From: Lachnospiraceae bacterium G41
GTDB lineage: Bacteria; Bacillota; Clostridia; Lachnospirales; Lachnospiraceae
DNA: 64,000 bases
Direction: 5' to 3'
NCBI GenBank assembly: GCA_900100245.1
Contig: FNEU01000003.1
Location: 124,001-188,000, forward strand
Shown here: positions 1 to 8,831 of the stretch, piece after piece
How the letters are laid out: each line of letters starts with the position of its first letter
Numbering within the stretch: the stretch's first letter is position 1
The notes under the pieces: model-generated
What the model was told of the DNA's origin: nothing
Databases searched by the model: none
The model's input: the letters and a program-made list of their open reading frames with translations, nothing else
Position numbers and translations under genes: made by a program

Positions 1-213
1 AGCAACAAGATGGATAAAACTATCGTAGTAGCTGTGGAAAACCATGTAAAGCACCCTCTTTACGGAAAAATCGTAAAGAAAACATATAAGCTTAAAGCAC
101 ATGACGAAAACAATGTTTGCCAGATCGGCGACAAAGTTAAGGTTGCAGAGACAAGACCCCTGTCAAAGGATAAAAGATGGAGACTTGTTGAGGTTGTAGA
201 AAAGGTTAAATAA
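1..213 (+). CDS. rpsQ: 30S ribosomal protein S17, 5' end cut off by the window
   Basis: Binds 16S rRNA early in 30S assembly. The reading frame is open back to base 1, and the residues before the first in-window Met fit the usual S17 N-terminus, so the ATG at 10 is internal and roughly 15 residues are missing. The body has the conserved HPLYGKIVK and [13 protein letters not shown] motifs and ends in the normal place. It opens the run of spc-operon genes, followed after 12 nt by rplN, whose ribosome binding site is AAGGAG. Confidence 0.97.
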   Translation, partial: SNKMDKTIVVAVENHVKHPLYGKIVKKTYKLKAHDENNVCQIGDKVKVAETRPLSKDKRWRLVEVVEKVK

Positions 214-225
214 GGAGATAAGAGC

Positions 226-594
226 ATGGTTCAACAGGAAACTAGGTTGAAAGTTGCCGACAATACAGGTGCCAAGGAACTCCTTTGCATTCGCGTAGTA
301 GGCGGCTCAACAAGAAGATATGCCAACATTGGCGACGTCATCATTGCCAGCGTTAAGGATGCTACTCCCGGCGGCGTTGTAAAGAAAGGTGATGTAGTTA
401 AGGCCGTTGTTGTTCGTACCGTAAAAGGTGCAAGACGTAAAGACGGTTCTTACATTAGATTTGACGAAAATGCTGCAGTTATCATTAAAGACGACAAGAC
501 TCCCAGAGGAACTCGTATTTTTGGACCTGTAGCCAGAGAGCTTCGTGAGAAACAGTACATGAAGATTGTTTCCCTTGCTCCCGAAGTATTATAA
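226..594 (+). CDS. rplN: 50S ribosomal protein L14
   Basis: Full-length L14 of 122 residues, the usual family length. It starts [18 protein letters not shown] and keeps the central basic segment around [15 protein letters not shown] and the [14 protein letters not shown] block. L14 binds 23S rRNA and sits at the subunit interface. It lies between rpsQ and rplX in conserved order, with AAGGAG upstream of the start. Confidence 0.98.
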   Translation: MVQQETRLKVADNTGAKELLCIRVVGGSTRRYANIGDVIIASVKDATPGGVVKKGDVVKAVVVRTVKGARRKDGSYIRFDENAAVIIKDDKTPRGTRIFGPVARELREKQYMKIVSLAPEVL

Positions 595-608
595 GGAGGT
601 GCCCGACT

Positions 609-932
609 ATGATGAAGATTAAGAAGGGTGATACAGTTAAGGTTATCGCCGGTAGCTCAAAGGGCAAAGAAGCTAAGGTTTTAAGTGTAGATACTGACAA
701 GAAGAAAGTAGTTGTTGAAGGCGTTAATGTTGTTACAAAGCATTCAAAACCCTCAGCAGGCAACCCTAACGGCGGTATCATCACAAAGGAAGCCCCCATT
801 GACATCTCAAACGTAATGCTTGTAGAAGGCGGCAAGGCAACCAGAGTCGGCTTCAAAGTTACAAAGGATGAAAACGGCAAAGTGGTTAAGAAGGAACGTT
901 TCGCGAAGAAGACCGGAAACGTAATTAAATAA
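609..932 (+). CDS. rplX: 50S ribosomal protein L24
   Basis: L24 of 107 residues with an N-terminal KOW motif ([20 protein letters not shown], about residues 5-24) that contacts the 5' domain of 23S rRNA and starts 50S assembly. Two adjacent ATG codons occur at 609 and 612; AAGGAGG at 593-599 suits either. The C-terminal tail is rich in Lys, as is normal. It sits 14 nt after rplN. Confidence 0.97.
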   Translation: MMKIKKGDTVKVIAGSSKGKEAKVLSVDTDKKKVVVEGVNVVTKHSKPSAGNPNGGIITKEAPIDISNVMLVEGGKATRVGFKVTKDENGKVVKKERFAKKTGNVIK

Positions 933-958
933 TTATTTATGAAAGGAGGTCTAGATTC

Positions 959-1498
959 GTGAGTAGACTGAAAGATCAATATAAGAATGAAATTATAGAT
1001 GCAATGCAGAAGAAATTCGGCTACAAGAACATCATGGAAGTTCCCAAGCTTGACAAGATCGTAATCAACATGGGTGTCGGCGAAGCTAAAGAAAACGCTA
1101 AGGCACTTGAGTCTGCTGTAAGAGATTTGGAAATCATTTCCGGACAGAAGGCAGTTCTTACAAAGGCTAAGAATTCGATCGCTAACTTCAAGATCAGAGA
1201 AGGTCAGAACATCGGTTGCAAGGTTACCCTTCGTGGTGACAAGATGTATGAGTTCCTTGATCGTCTCGTAAATCTTGCATTGCCCCGTGTACGTGACTTC
1301 AGAGGTGTAAATCCCAATGCTTTTGACGGCAGAGGAAATTATGCTCTTGGTATCAAAGAGCAGCTCATCTTCCCTGAAATCGAGTATGATAAGGTTGATA
1401 AGGTAAGAGGTATGGATGTTATCTTCGTAACAACAGCTAAAACTGACGAAGAAGCAAGAGAGTTATTAAGACTCTTCAACATGCCCTTCGCTAAATAG
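959..1498 (+). CDS. rplE: 50S ribosomal protein L5
   Basis: L5 of 179 residues, full length, which binds 5S rRNA in the central protuberance. The start is GTG at 959, preceded by AAAGGAGG, and gives the expected N-terminus [12 protein letters not shown]. The [19 protein letters not shown] core and the [11 protein letters not shown] segment are typical. Confidence 0.97.
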   Translation: MSRLKDQYKNEIIDAMQKKFGYKNIMEVPKLDKIVINMGVGEAKENAKALESAVRDLEIISGQKAVLTKAKNSIANFKIREGQNIGCKVTLRGDKMYEFLDRLVNLALPRVRDFRGVNPNAFDGRGNYALGIKEQLIFPEIEYDKVDKVRGMDVIFVTTAKTDEEARELLRLFNMPFAK

Positions 1499-1531
1499 TA
1501 TCGTTGTCTTTTATTTAAGGAGGTATATTTC

Positions 1532-1717
1532 ATGGCTAAAACAGCAATGAAGATTAAGCAATCACGCCAGCAGAAATTCGGTGTAAGAGAATACAACCGT
1601 TGCAGAATCTGCGGACGTCCTCATGCATACTTGAGAAAATACGGTATCTGCCGTATCTGCTTCAGAGAGTTGGCATACAAGGGCGAAATTCCCGGCGTTA
1701 AGAAAGCAAGCTGGTAA
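1532..1717 (+). CDS. rpsZ: 30S ribosomal protein S14, zinc-binding short form
   Basis: A 61-residue S14 of the type-Z form common in Firmicutes. It contains two Cys pairs (CRIC and CRIC) flanking the [11 protein letters not shown] stretch, forming the usual zinc site. Start ATG follows AAGGAGG. It lies between rplE and rpsH in the standard spc order. The zinc-free long S14 paralogue is not in this window. Confidence 0.97.
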   Translation: MAKTAMKIKQSRQQKFGVREYNRCRICGRPHAYLRKYGICRICFRELAYKGEIPGVKKASW

Positions 1718-1744
1718 GATAAAAATATATAAGGAGGCACAACA

Positions 1745-2146
1745 ATGACAATGAGCGATCCTATTGCAGATATGCTTACAAGAATCCGTAACGCAAACTC
1801 TGCAAAACATGATACGGTAGAAGTTTCCTCTTCAAAGATGAAATTGGCGATTGCTAAGATTTTATTAGATGAAGGATACATCAGATCCTACGAATTAGTT
1901 GATGATGGCAATTTCAAGAATATAAAGATTACTTTAAAATACGGTGCAGACAAAAACGACAAAGTTATCTCCGGTATTAAGAGAATCTCCAAACCCGGTC
2001 TTCGCGTTTACGCAAGCAAGGATGAGTTACCCAGAGTACTCGGTGGTTTGGGCGTAGCTATCATTTCAACAAACCAGGGCGTTATCACAGATAAGGAAGC
2101 CAGAAAATTACAGGTTGGCGGCGAAGTATTAGCATTTGTATGGTAG
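1745..2146 (+). CDS. rpsH: 30S ribosomal protein S8
   Basis: S8 of 133 residues beginning [17 protein letters not shown], the family hallmark. The C-terminal half has the [17 protein letters not shown] and [13 protein letters not shown] motifs. S8 binds helix 21 of 16S rRNA; in E. coli it represses the spc operon through a structure near rplE. I did not identify an equivalent site here. Ribosome binding site AAGGAGG. Confidence 0.98.
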   Translation: MTMSDPIADMLTRIRNANSAKHDTVEVSSSKMKLAIAKILLDEGYIRSYELVDDGNFKNIKITLKYGADKNDKVISGIKRISKPGLRVYASKDELPRVLGGLGVAIISTNQGVITDKEARKLQVGGEVLAFVW

Positions 2147-2181
2147 TCGTAGTCGCAAGAAATAATTAAGGAGGTACGGGC

Positions 2182-2733
2182 ATGTCACGTATAGGAAGAA
2201 TGCCAATCGCAATACCTGCAGGTGTTACTGTAGATGTTGCAGAAAATAATAAAGTGACTGTAAAAGGTCCCAAGGGTGAATTAACAAGAGTTTTACCCTC
2301 TGAGATGGAAATCAAGGTTGAAGGTGCCGAAGTTCAGGTATCAAGACCCAACGATTTAAAGAAAATGAAATCCCTTCACGGATTAACAAGAACACTTATC
2401 AACAACATGGTTGTAGGTGTTACTGAAGGTTATGTTAAGAAACTTGAAGTAAACGGTGTAGGTTACAAGGCTGCTAAGGCAGGCAAGAAGCTTACATTGT
2501 CTCTCGGATATTCACATCCGGTTGAAATGGAAGATCCCGAAGGTATCGAGACAAGCGTTGAGCAGCAGGGTAGTGCTACTGTAATCCTTGTTAAAGGTAT
2601 CGATAAAGAAAAAGTCGGACAATTCGCCGCAGAGATCAGGGATAAGAGAAGACCTGAGCCTTATAAGGGCAAGGGAATCAAGTATGCTGACGAAGTAATC
2701 AGACGTAAAGTCGGTAAGACCGGTAAGAAATAA
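2182..2733 (+). CDS. rplF: 50S ribosomal protein L6
   Basis: L6 of 183 residues made of two duplicated alpha/beta domains, binding 23S rRNA near the sarcin-ricin loop. Start [15 protein letters not shown] and the C-terminal [20 protein letters not shown] signature are clear. AAGGAGGT precedes the ATG at 2182. Confidence 0.98.
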   Translation: MSRIGRMPIAIPAGVTVDVAENNKVTVKGPKGELTRVLPSEMEIKVEGAEVQVSRPNDLKKMKSLHGLTRTLINNMVVGVTEGYVKKLEVNGVGYKAAKAGKKLTLSLGYSHPVEMEDPEGIETSVEQQGSATVILVKGIDKEKVGQFAAEIRDKRRPEPYKGKGIKYADEVIRRKVGKTGKK

Positions 2734-2753
2734 GAGATAAGGAGAGTATAAAA

Positions 2754-3122
2754 ATGGTTAGTAAGACATCCAGACAGGAAGTACGTGCTGAGAAGCATAG
2801 AAGAATTCGTAGCCGTTTAAGCGGAACTGCTGACAGACCCCGTTTGGCAGTATTCAGAAGCAATGATCATATGTATGCTCAAATTATCGACGATACGGTT
2901 GGAAACACACTTGTAGCAGCTTCTACTCTTGACAAAGACGTAAAGGCAGAGCTTACAAAGACCAACAACGTTGAAGCAGCAGCATATTTAGGAAAAGTAA
3001 TTGCTAAGAAAGCATTAGACAAAGGTATTAAAGAAGTTGTCTTTGATCGTGGCGGTTATATATATCAAGGTAAAGTCGCAGCTCTCGCTGAAGCAGCAAG
3101 AGAAGCCGGCTTGGAATTTTAG
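2754..3122 (+). CDS. rplR: 50S ribosomal protein L18
   Basis: L18 of 122 residues, which binds 5S rRNA with L5. It has the basic N-terminus ([20 protein letters not shown]) and the C-terminal [20 protein letters not shown] signature. It sits 20 nt after rplF, with AAGGAGAG upstream. Confidence 0.98.
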   Translation: MVSKTSRQEVRAEKHRRIRSRLSGTADRPRLAVFRSNDHMYAQIIDDTVGNTLVAASTLDKDVKAELTKTNNVEAAAYLGKVIAKKALDKGIKEVVFDRGGYIYQGKVAALAEAAREAGLEF

Positions 3123-3139
3123 GAAGGGGAGGATTTGCA

Positions 3140-3652
3140 ATGGTACGCAATATTATTAACCCTGCTGAGTTAGGTGAATTATTTAGTGATACAATCGCTA
3201 TTAAAAGAGTCAGCAAGACTACAAAGGGTGGTCGTGTAATGAGCATCGCAGCACTCGTAGTTGTTGGTGATAAGAACGGTCATGTTGGCGTTGGTACAGG
3301 TAAGGCCAAAGAAAACGGCGAAGCAATCCGTAAGGCAACTGATGATGCTAAGAAGCATCTCGTATCCATTTGTCTTGATGAGAACGCATCCGTAACACAT
3401 GATTATATCGGCAAATACTCTTCGGCAAGCATCCTTTTAAAGAGAGCTCCCGAAGGTACTGGTATCATTGCCGGAGGTCCCGCACGTAAGGTGTGTGAAC
3501 TCGCAGGCATCAGAAACATCCGTACAAAGTCATTGGGTTCAAACAATAAAACAAATGTAGCACTTGCAACAATCGAAGGATTAAGCAAACTTAAGAGTCC
3601 CGAAGATGTTGCCAGAAATCGTGGTAAGTCGGTAGAAGGCATTCGTGCTTAA
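3140..3652 (+). CDS. rpsE: 30S ribosomal protein S5
   Basis: S5 of 170 residues. The N-terminal double-stranded RNA-binding fold includes KTTKGGRVMSIAALVVVGD and GHVGVGTGKAKE; the C-terminal half has APEGTGIIAGGPARKV and RTKSLGSNN. S5 acts in decoding accuracy and the entry of mRNA. AGGAAGGGGAGG precedes the ATG. The next gene, rpmD, starts 25 nt after the stop. Confidence 0.98.
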   Translation: MVRNIINPAELGELFSDTIAIKRVSKTTKGGRVMSIAALVVVGDKNGHVGVGTGKAKENGEAIRKATDDAKKHLVSICLDENASVTHDYIGKYSSASILLKRAPEGTGIIAGGPARKVCELAGIRNIRTKSLGSNNKTNVALATIEGLSKLKSPEDVARNRGKSVEGIRA

Positions 3653-3677
3653 ACCGCGGTTAGGAAAGGAGACCAAA

Positions 3678-3863
3678 ATGGCAGACAAAATGTTAAAAAT
3701 CACATTGGTTAAGTCCCCTATAGGTGCTGTTCCCAAACACAGAAAGACCGTAGAAGCAATGGGTTTAAGAAAGCTTAACAAGACTGTTCTTTTACCTGAC
3801 AATGCAGCAACTAGAGGACAGATTCAGCAGATCGGATACCTTCTTAAGGTTGAAGAGGCATAG
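3678..3863 (+). CDS. rpmD: 50S ribosomal protein L30
   Basis: L30 of 61 residues. The frame is open upstream to 3645, inside rpsE, but ATG at 3678 is preceded by GGAAAGGAG at a good distance and gives the normal length, so I start it there. The [20 protein letters not shown] segment is the L30 signature. Confidence 0.96.
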   Translation: MADKMLKITLVKSPIGAVPKHRKTVEAMGLRKLNKTVLLPDNAATRGQIQQIGYLLKVEEA

Positions 3864-3877
3864 AAAGGAGAGTCGCA

Positions 3878-4318
3878 ATGGAATTATCTAATTTAAGACC
3901 TGCGGAAGGCTCAAAGCACAGTGATAATTTTAGAAGAGGACGCGGCCACGGTTCAGGAAACGGCAAGACTGCCGGCAAGGGACACAAGGGACAGAAAGCT
4001 CGTTCAGGTGCACCCAGAATCGGTTTCGAAGGTGGTCAGATGCCTTTATACAGACGTATTCCCAAGAGAGGATTTACGAACAGAAATACAAAGGAGATCA
4101 TTTCAATCAATGTATCGGCACTTGAGAGATTCGAAGACGGTACTGTTGTAACAGTTGAAAAGCTTCTTGAAGAAGGTGTAATCAGCAAAGCAGCAGACGG
4201 TGTAAAGATTCTCGGAAACGGTGAAATTTCCAAGAAATTAACGGTACAGGTAAACGCTTTCAGCGAGACAGCTAAAGCAAAGATTGAAGCAGCAGGCGGC
4301 AGCGCAGAGGTGATCTAG
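3878..4318 (+). CDS. rplO: 50S ribosomal protein L15
   Basis: L15 of 146 residues with the long Gly/Arg/Lys-rich N-terminal extension that penetrates 23S rRNA ([20 protein letters not shown]) and the [18 protein letters not shown] signature. Its TAG stop shares one base with the GTG start of secY, so the two are probably translationally coupled. Confidence 0.98.
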   Translation: MELSNLRPAEGSKHSDNFRRGRGHGSGNGKTAGKGHKGQKARSGAPRIGFEGGQMPLYRRIPKRGFTNRNTKEIISINVSALERFEDGTVVTVEKLLEEGVISKAADGVKILGNGEISKKLTVQVNAFSETAKAKIEAAGGSAEVI

Positions 4319-5676
4319 TGTTTAAAACATTTATCAACGCTTTTAAGGTAAAAGATATCAGAAAAAAACTGTTATTTACCCTTTTAATGCTTGTTATAGT
4401 GCGACTCGGATGCCAGATAGCTTCTCCCGGTATCAACCAGGAGTTCGTTAAGCAGATGATGGAAAGTCTCTTCGGCTCAGACGGAAACGGCGGTCTCGGA
4501 ATCCTCGGTGCATTCACCGGAGGTTCATTCGAAAGAATGTCCATTTTCGCACTTAACATTACTCCGTACATCACTTCATCCATTATTATGCAGCTTATGA
4601 CAATAGCTATTCCCAAGTTAGAGGAAATGCAGAATGAAGGTGAAGACGGACGTAAAAAAATCGCTGCTATCACCAGATATGTGACGGTTGGACTTGCATT
4701 AATCGAATCAGGTGCCATGGCAATCGGATTCGGTTCACAGGGGTTACTTACAGAGTACAACGCATTAAACGTAATTACCGTAATTGCAGCTATGACAGCA
4801 GGTTCCGCATTCCTTATGTGGGCAGGTGAAAGAATTACAGAACACGGTGTAGGAAACGGTATATCCATTATCCTTATCATCAACATCATTTCATCCTTCC
4901 CTTCGGATGCAAAGACGCTGTTCGAACAGTTCGTAAAGAACAAATCGATTGCAATCGGTGTTCTTAATGCAGTAATTATACTTGCCGTAATTGTTGTGCT
5001 TATCTTAATGGTTATCTTCTTAAGTGACGGCACAAGAAAGATACCTCTTCAGTATGCGAAGAAGGTACAGGGCAATAAGATGATGGGTGGCAACACAAGT
5101 TCGATTCCCATCAAAATAAATACGGCCGGAGTTATCCCCGTAATCTTTGCTTCATCAATTTTACAGACCCCGATTATCATCTCCAATATGGTCGGATTTA
5201 ACGGATCCGCCAAAGCCGAGACAGGCTTCTGGGGATGGGGCTACATCTGGGGCGAGCTCTTAAAGTTCATGAATGCGAGATACTGGTTTAACAAGAACGA
5301 CATGATCTATACAATCGGAATAATCGTTTATGTATTCTTGGTAATATTCTTTGCTTACTTCTATACATCGATTACTTTCAATCCTATGGAGATTGCCAAT
5401 AACTTAAAGAAAGCCGGCGGATTCGTACCGGGTATCAGACCCGGCAAACCTACAAGCGATTATCTTAACACAGTACTCAACTATGTTATCTTCATCGGTG
5501 CCGTAGGACTTACAATCGTAGCGGTTTATCCCTACGTATTCTCGGGACTCTTCGGAGCAAGTGTAAGTTTCGGCGGAACGAGTATCATCATCGTTGTCGG
5601 TGTTATCATCGAAACGGTTAAGCAGGTTGAGTCACAGATGCTTGTTCGTAATTACAAAGGATTTTTAAATGACTAA
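4318..5676 (+). CDS. secY: Protein translocase channel subunit SecY
   Basis: Central pore of the Sec translocon, 452 residues with about ten hydrophobic segments. The start is GTG at 4318, overlapping the rplO stop (TAGTG), giving the family N-terminus MFKTFINAFKVKDIRKK. Recognisable SecY stretches include NITPYITSSIIMQL, the FVPGIRPGKPTSDYLN loop, and the C-terminal QVESQMLVRNYKGFL tail. Placement after rplO is universal in this operon. Confidence 0.98.
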   Translation: MFKTFINAFKVKDIRKKLLFTLLMLVIVRLGCQIASPGINQEFVKQMMESLFGSDGNGGLGILGAFTGGSFERMSIFALNITPYITSSIIMQLMTIAIPKLEEMQNEGEDGRKKIAAITRYVTVGLALIESGAMAIGFGSQGLLTEYNALNVITVIAAMTAGSAFLMWAGERITEHGVGNGISIILIINIISSFPSDAKTLFEQFVKNKSIAIGVLNAVIILAVIVVLILMVIFLSDGTRKIPLQYAKKVQGNKMMGGNTSSIPIKINTAGVIPVIFASSILQTPIIISNMVGFNGSAKAETGFWGWGYIWGELLKFMNARYWFNKNDMIYTIGIIVYVFLVIFFAYFYTSITFNPMEIANNLKKAGGFVPGIRPGKPTSDYLNTVLNYVIFIGAVGLTIVAVYPYVFSGLFGASVSFGGTSIIIVVGVIIETVKQVESQMLVRNYKGFLND

Positions 5677-5686
5677 ATAAAGGACG

Positions 5687-5711
5687 AGGACACTCCGTTT
5701 AGGAGTGTCTT
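5687..5711 (+). terminator. Hairpin between secY and adk
   Basis: Inverted repeat GACACTCC (5689-5696) and GGAGTGTC (5702-5709) around a GTTTA loop, extendable by two weaker pairs. Only two T residues follow, so it may be an attenuator or an mRNA-stabilising hairpin rather than a full terminator. Confidence 0.5.
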
Positions 5712-5742
5712 ATCGTGCCTATAAGCGAAAAGGAAAACTGAA

Positions 5743-6384
5743 ATGAAAATTGTTATGCTTGGCGCACCCGGTGCGGGCAAAGGAACTCAGGCAAAAATGA
5801 TTGCCGAGAAATATACCATCCCTCATATTTCCACAGGAGATATCTTCAGGGCAAATATTAAGGAAGGAACACCGCTCGGACTTGAAGCTAAGTCTTATAT
5901 GGATCAGGGAAAACTCGTTCCCGACGAACTCACGGTTAAGATTCTTCTTGACAGAGTATCAAAGGACGACTGCAAGAACGGTTACGTTCTCGACGGATTC
6001 CCCAGAACGATTCCTCAGGCAAATGTTTTAAAGGAAGCGCTTGCAAAACAAAACGACAAGATTGACTATGCAATCAACGTTGATGTTCCCGATGAAAACA
6101 TCGTAAGAAGAATGTCGGGAAGAAGAGCCTGTGTTACATGCGGAGCAACATATCACATCGAGCATGTACCTCCCAAGACAGAGGGTGTATGCGATAAGTG
6201 CGGAAGCGCTCTTATTTTACGAGATGATGATAAGCCCGATACTGTTTTAAACAGATTAAAAGTTTATCACGATCAGACACAGCCCTTGATTGACTTCTAT
6301 AATAATGAAGGAATCTTAAAAGAAGTAGACGGAACAATTGATGTTAAAGACGTCTTCGAAAACATTGTAAAAATCCTCGGATAA
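5743..6384 (+). CDS. adk: Adenylate kinase, zinc-containing LID type
   Basis: Interconverts ATP plus AMP with two ADP. 213 residues, typical. The P-loop GAPGAGKGTQ is at residues 7-16; DGFPRT (about 84-89) is the family signature. The LID carries four Cys at about 130, 133, 150 and 153, the zinc-binding version common in Gram-positive bacteria. It lies between secY and map as in most Firmicutes. Confidence 0.98.
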   Translation: MKIVMLGAPGAGKGTQAKMIAEKYTIPHISTGDIFRANIKEGTPLGLEAKSYMDQGKLVPDELTVKILLDRVSKDDCKNGYVLDGFPRTIPQANVLKEALAKQNDKIDYAINVDVPDENIVRRMSGRRACVTCGATYHIEHVPPKTEGVCDKCGSALILRDDDKPDTVLNRLKVYHDQTQPLIDFYNNEGILKEVDGTIDVKDVFENIVKILG

Positions 6385-6407
6385 AACAAATCGAAGACAG
6401 ACACACA

Positions 6408-6437
6408 TTTCCGCCGAAGAAGATTCTTTAGCGGAAA
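6408..6437 (+). other. Imperfect hairpin before map
   Basis: TTTCCGC (6408-6414) pairs with GCGGAAA (6431-6437); the loop can fold further (GAAGA with TCTT). No T-tract follows, so this is more likely a processing or stability element than a terminator. Confidence 0.4.
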
Positions 6438-6452
6438 AGAAGAGAGGAAAAA

Positions 6453-7211
6453 ATGGCAGTATCAGTAAAATCTGAGAGAGAAATTGAATTGATGCGAGAA
6501 TCCTGCAGGATTTTAGGAGAGGTTCATGACAAGCTTAAAGAGATTATAGCACCCGGTATATCCACACTTGAGATTGATATCGAGGCCGAAAAACTCATAA
6601 GAAGCTACGACTGCATTCCGAACTTCCTTCACTACAACGGTTTCCCCGGATCGGTTTGCGTTTCGATTAACGAGGAAGTCGTACACGGAATTCCTAAGAA
6701 AAGCCGCAAGTTAAAAGAAGGCGACATCGTAAGCCTCGACTGCGGATGCATTTACAAAGGGTATCATTCGGATGCCGCCAGAACCTATCCGGTCGGCGAA
6801 GTTGATCCCGAATTATTAAAACTCATAAAAGAAACAGAAAACTGCTTTTTCGAAGGCATCAAGTTCGCGAAGGAAGGCAATCATTTACATGATATATCAA
6901 ACGCCATCGCGGATTACGCCGAAAAGTGCGGATACGGAATAGTTACCGCGCTCGTAGGACACGGAATCGGAACTTCACTTCATGAAGATCCGTCAATTCC
7001 AAACTACCACATGAACAACCGAGGCATTAAGCTGGTGGCAGGCATGACGCTTGCCGTTGAGCCCATGATAAACCTCGGAAGAGGTGATGTAGATTTCTTG
7101 GATGACGGCTGGACATGCGTCACAAGCGACAGACTTCCGTCATCACATTATGAGAACACGATTCTCATTACAAAGGGTGAACCTGAAATACTCACATTAC
7201 CCAAACGATAA
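6453..7211 (+). CDS. map: Methionine aminopeptidase, type I
   Basis: Removes the initiator Met from nascent proteins. 252 residues with all five metal ligands in place: Asp96, Asp107, His170, Glu203 and Glu234, plus the catalytic His79 (EEVVHGIP). Starts at ATG 6453 with AGAGAGGA upstream. The KOW-domain gene that often lies between map and infA in clostridia is absent here. Confidence 0.97.
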   Translation: MAVSVKSEREIELMRESCRILGEVHDKLKEIIAPGISTLEIDIEAEKLIRSYDCIPNFLHYNGFPGSVCVSINEEVVHGIPKKSRKLKEGDIVSLDCGCIYKGYHSDAARTYPVGEVDPELLKLIKETENCFFEGIKFAKEGNHLHDISNAIADYAEKCGYGIVTALVGHGIGTSLHEDPSIPNYHMNNRGIKLVAGMTLAVEPMINLGRGDVDFLDDGWTCVTSDRLPSSHYENTILITKGEPEILTLPKR

Positions 7212-7252
7212 ATTATGAAAGGATAGTAGCGATTAGTCGCCGGGTACAAGAA

Positions 7253-7471
7253 TTGTCAAAGTTAGATGTTATTGAAATCGAAGGTGTTGTTACGGAGAAA
7301 CTTCCCGGAACCCAGTTCAGGGTTGAACTCGAAAACGGCCACGAGGTTATTGCTCACATAAGCGGTAAGCTCAGACAGAATTACATAAGAATTTATCCCG
7401 GGGATAAAGTTACTTTAGAAATGTCTCCTTATGATTTGTCCAAGGGACGTATTATATGGAGAGAAAAATAA
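7253..7471 (+). CDS. infA: Translation initiation factor IF-1
   Basis: IF-1, 72 residues, one S1-like OB fold that occupies the ribosomal A site during initiation. The expected N-terminus ([13 protein letters not shown]) forces a TTG start at 7253. No Shine-Dalgarno lies in the usual place; the nearest one (AAAGGA, 7218-7223) is about 29 nt away, with a small hairpin GCGA-TTAG-TCGC (7229-7240) between. That suggests weak or regulated initiation. Confidence 0.95.
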   Translation: MSKLDVIEIEGVVTEKLPGTQFRVELENGHEVIAHISGKLRQNYIRIYPGDKVTLEMSPYDLSKGRIIWREK

Positions 7472-7494
7472 ATCCTTTGCGGAAAAAATTTTTC

Positions 7495-7523
7495 TTGCAT
7501 ACTAATTTTCCGCGTGTTACAAT
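7495..7523 (+). promoter_or_regulatory. Candidate sigma-A promoter before rpmJ
   Basis: TTGCAT (7495-7500) and TACAAT (7518-7523) separated by 17 nt. The -35 is only a partial match. An inverted repeat GCGGAAAA (7479-7486) with TTTTCCGC (7506-7513) spans it. It would give rpmJ and the alpha operon a start independent of the spc transcript. Confidence 0.45.
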
Positions 7524-7558
7524 GGTAAACGGACTTTTTTGAGAAGGAGGGCTTTATC

Positions 7559-7672
7559 GTGAAAGTTAGATCATCGGTGAAACCAATTTGCGAAAAATGC
7601 AAAGTTATCAAAAGAAAAGGGAGAATCATGATAATCTGTGAGAATCCCAAGCACAAACAGAGACAAGGATAA
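7559..7672 (+). CDS. rpmJ: 50S ribosomal protein L36, zinc type
   Basis: A 37-residue protein, [20 protein letters not shown] at its N-terminus, with GTG start and GAGAAGGAGG upstream. Three Cys (11, 14, 27) and His32 form the zinc ribbon of the C+ form. It is too short for many gene callers but the match to L36 is unambiguous, and infA-rpmJ-rpsM is the standard order. Confidence 0.97.
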   Translation: MKVRSSVKPICEKCKVIKRKGRIMIICENPKHKQRQG

Positions 7673-7941
7673 TTCGTATTCTTGTTCTATTTGTCGTTAA
7701 GCGGCTGCGGTCGATATTATTCCGTCAAATAATGTCGGCTAAAAATAAATGTGAGGAAGGCTTTAGCCTGTCCGTGCATTTACTTTTTGATACCGAGAAG
7801 CAAGATCAAAGTATCGGAAAACCGGTTTATGCCGGTCGGGTAGAAATACCCCTATCATTTAGTAACTGTTAATCAGAATTCGCTATTTACCGCCGGATAG
7901 TCCGGGGCGCGAATTCAAAAGAAAATGGAGGAAAAAGAAAC
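7673..7941 (+). promoter_or_regulatory. Structured 5' leader of rpsM (alpha operon), candidate autoregulatory RNA
   Basis: A 269-nt gap that is almost all potential secondary structure. Seen: a 13-bp hairpin (7709-7721 with 7728-7740); TAAATG/CATTTA (7746-7751, 7777-7782) closing a helix with AGGC-TTTA-GCCT; TTGATAC/GTATCGG (7787-7793, 7811-7817); ACCGG/CCGGT (7821-7825, 7832-7836); GGGTA-GAAA-TACCC (7838-7851), a GNRA tetraloop; and GAATTCGC/GCGAATTC (7876-7883, 7909-7916) enclosing CCGGA-TAG-TCCGG. The rpsM ribosome binding site lies at 7927-7931. In E. coli S4 controls the alpha operon from this position; that it happens here is inference. No ORF or tRNA is visible. Confidence 0.6.
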
Positions 7942-8310
7942 ATGGCTCGTATTGCTGGTGTTGACCTTCCGAGAGATAAGCGTGTTGAGATCGGTCTCAC
8001 ATATATCTACGGAATCGGCAGAGTAAGTTCAAACAAAATTCTTGAGGCAGCAAAGGTGAATCCTGATACTCGTGTCAGAGATCTTACCGATGATGAAGTT
8101 AAGGCAATCAGTGAAATCATCGCTGAATCCTACATGGTAGAAGGTGATTTAAAGAGAGAAGTTGCCCTTAACATTAAGAGACTTCAGGAAATCGGATGCT
8201 ACAGAGGTATCCGTCACAGAAAAGGTCTTCCTGTTCGTGGACAGAAGACAAAAACAAACGCTAGAACCAGAAAAGGTCCCAAGAAGACCGTTGCTAACAA
8301 GAAGAAATAA
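7942..8310 (+). CDS. rpsM: 30S ribosomal protein S13
   Basis: S13 of 122 residues, contacting P-site tRNA and the subunit bridges. Start [20 protein letters not shown], then the [21 protein letters not shown]-terminal signature. GGAGG at 7927-7931 is 10 nt before the ATG. First gene of the alpha-operon group, behind a folded leader. Confidence 0.98.
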   Translation: MARIAGVDLPRDKRVEIGLTYIYGIGRVSSNKILEAAKVNPDTRVRDLTDDEVKAISEIIAESYMVEGDLKREVALNIKRLQEIGCYRGIRHRKGLPVRGQKTKTNARTRKGPKKTVANKKK

Positions 8311-8379
8311 TAAGGTAACATTAGTCGCTTTCATATTATATGGAAGAAAAATGATTTATAAGAAAGTAGGTTAGTTTTT

Positions 8380-8778
8380 ATGGCAAACAAGGCAGTAGCT
8401 AAAAAAGGCGCTAAGAAGCGTGTCAAGAAAAACGTTGAACATGGACAGGCACATATCCAGGCATCTTTCAATAATACAATCGTTACCATCACAGACGCTG
8501 AAGGTAATGCATTAAGCTGGGCAAGTGCTGGTGGTCTTGGTTTTAGAGGTTCAAAGAAATCTACTCCGTATGCAGCTCAGATGGCTTCAGAGACAGCTAC
8601 AAAGGCAGCTCTCGTTCACGGATTAAAAACAGTAGATGTATTTGTAAAAGGACCCGGAACAGGAAGAGAAGCAGCTATCAGAGCATTAGCAGCTTGTGGC
8701 TTACAGGTTACAACAATCACAGACGTTACACCCGTTCCCCATAACGGATGCCGTCCTCCCAAGCGTAGAAGAGTTTGA
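8380..8778 (+). CDS. rpsK: 30S ribosomal protein S11
   Basis: S11 of 132 residues with the [15 protein letters not shown] start of the core and the C-terminal [18 protein letters not shown] motif. The 69-nt gap from rpsM contains a small palindrome (CATATTATATG) and only a weak ribosome binding site (AGTAGG), unlike its neighbours. Confidence 0.98.
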   Translation: MANKAVAKKGAKKRVKKNVEHGQAHIQASFNNTIVTITDAEGNALSWASAGGLGFRGSKKSTPYAAQMASETATKAALVHGLKTVDVFVKGPGTGREAAIRALAACGLQVTTITDVTPVPHNGCRPPKRRRV

Positions 8779-8831
8779 TGGACGATTCGTTGTGATTATT
8801 GGATTGGTATAATTTAGGAGGAAACAAAAAA

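Noticed and set aside
4272-5033. Minus-strand open frame of 253 codons over secY
   Set aside because: Antisense to the unambiguous secY; composition (Ile, Ser, Thr rich) is that of an antisense shadow and no ribosome binding site is present.
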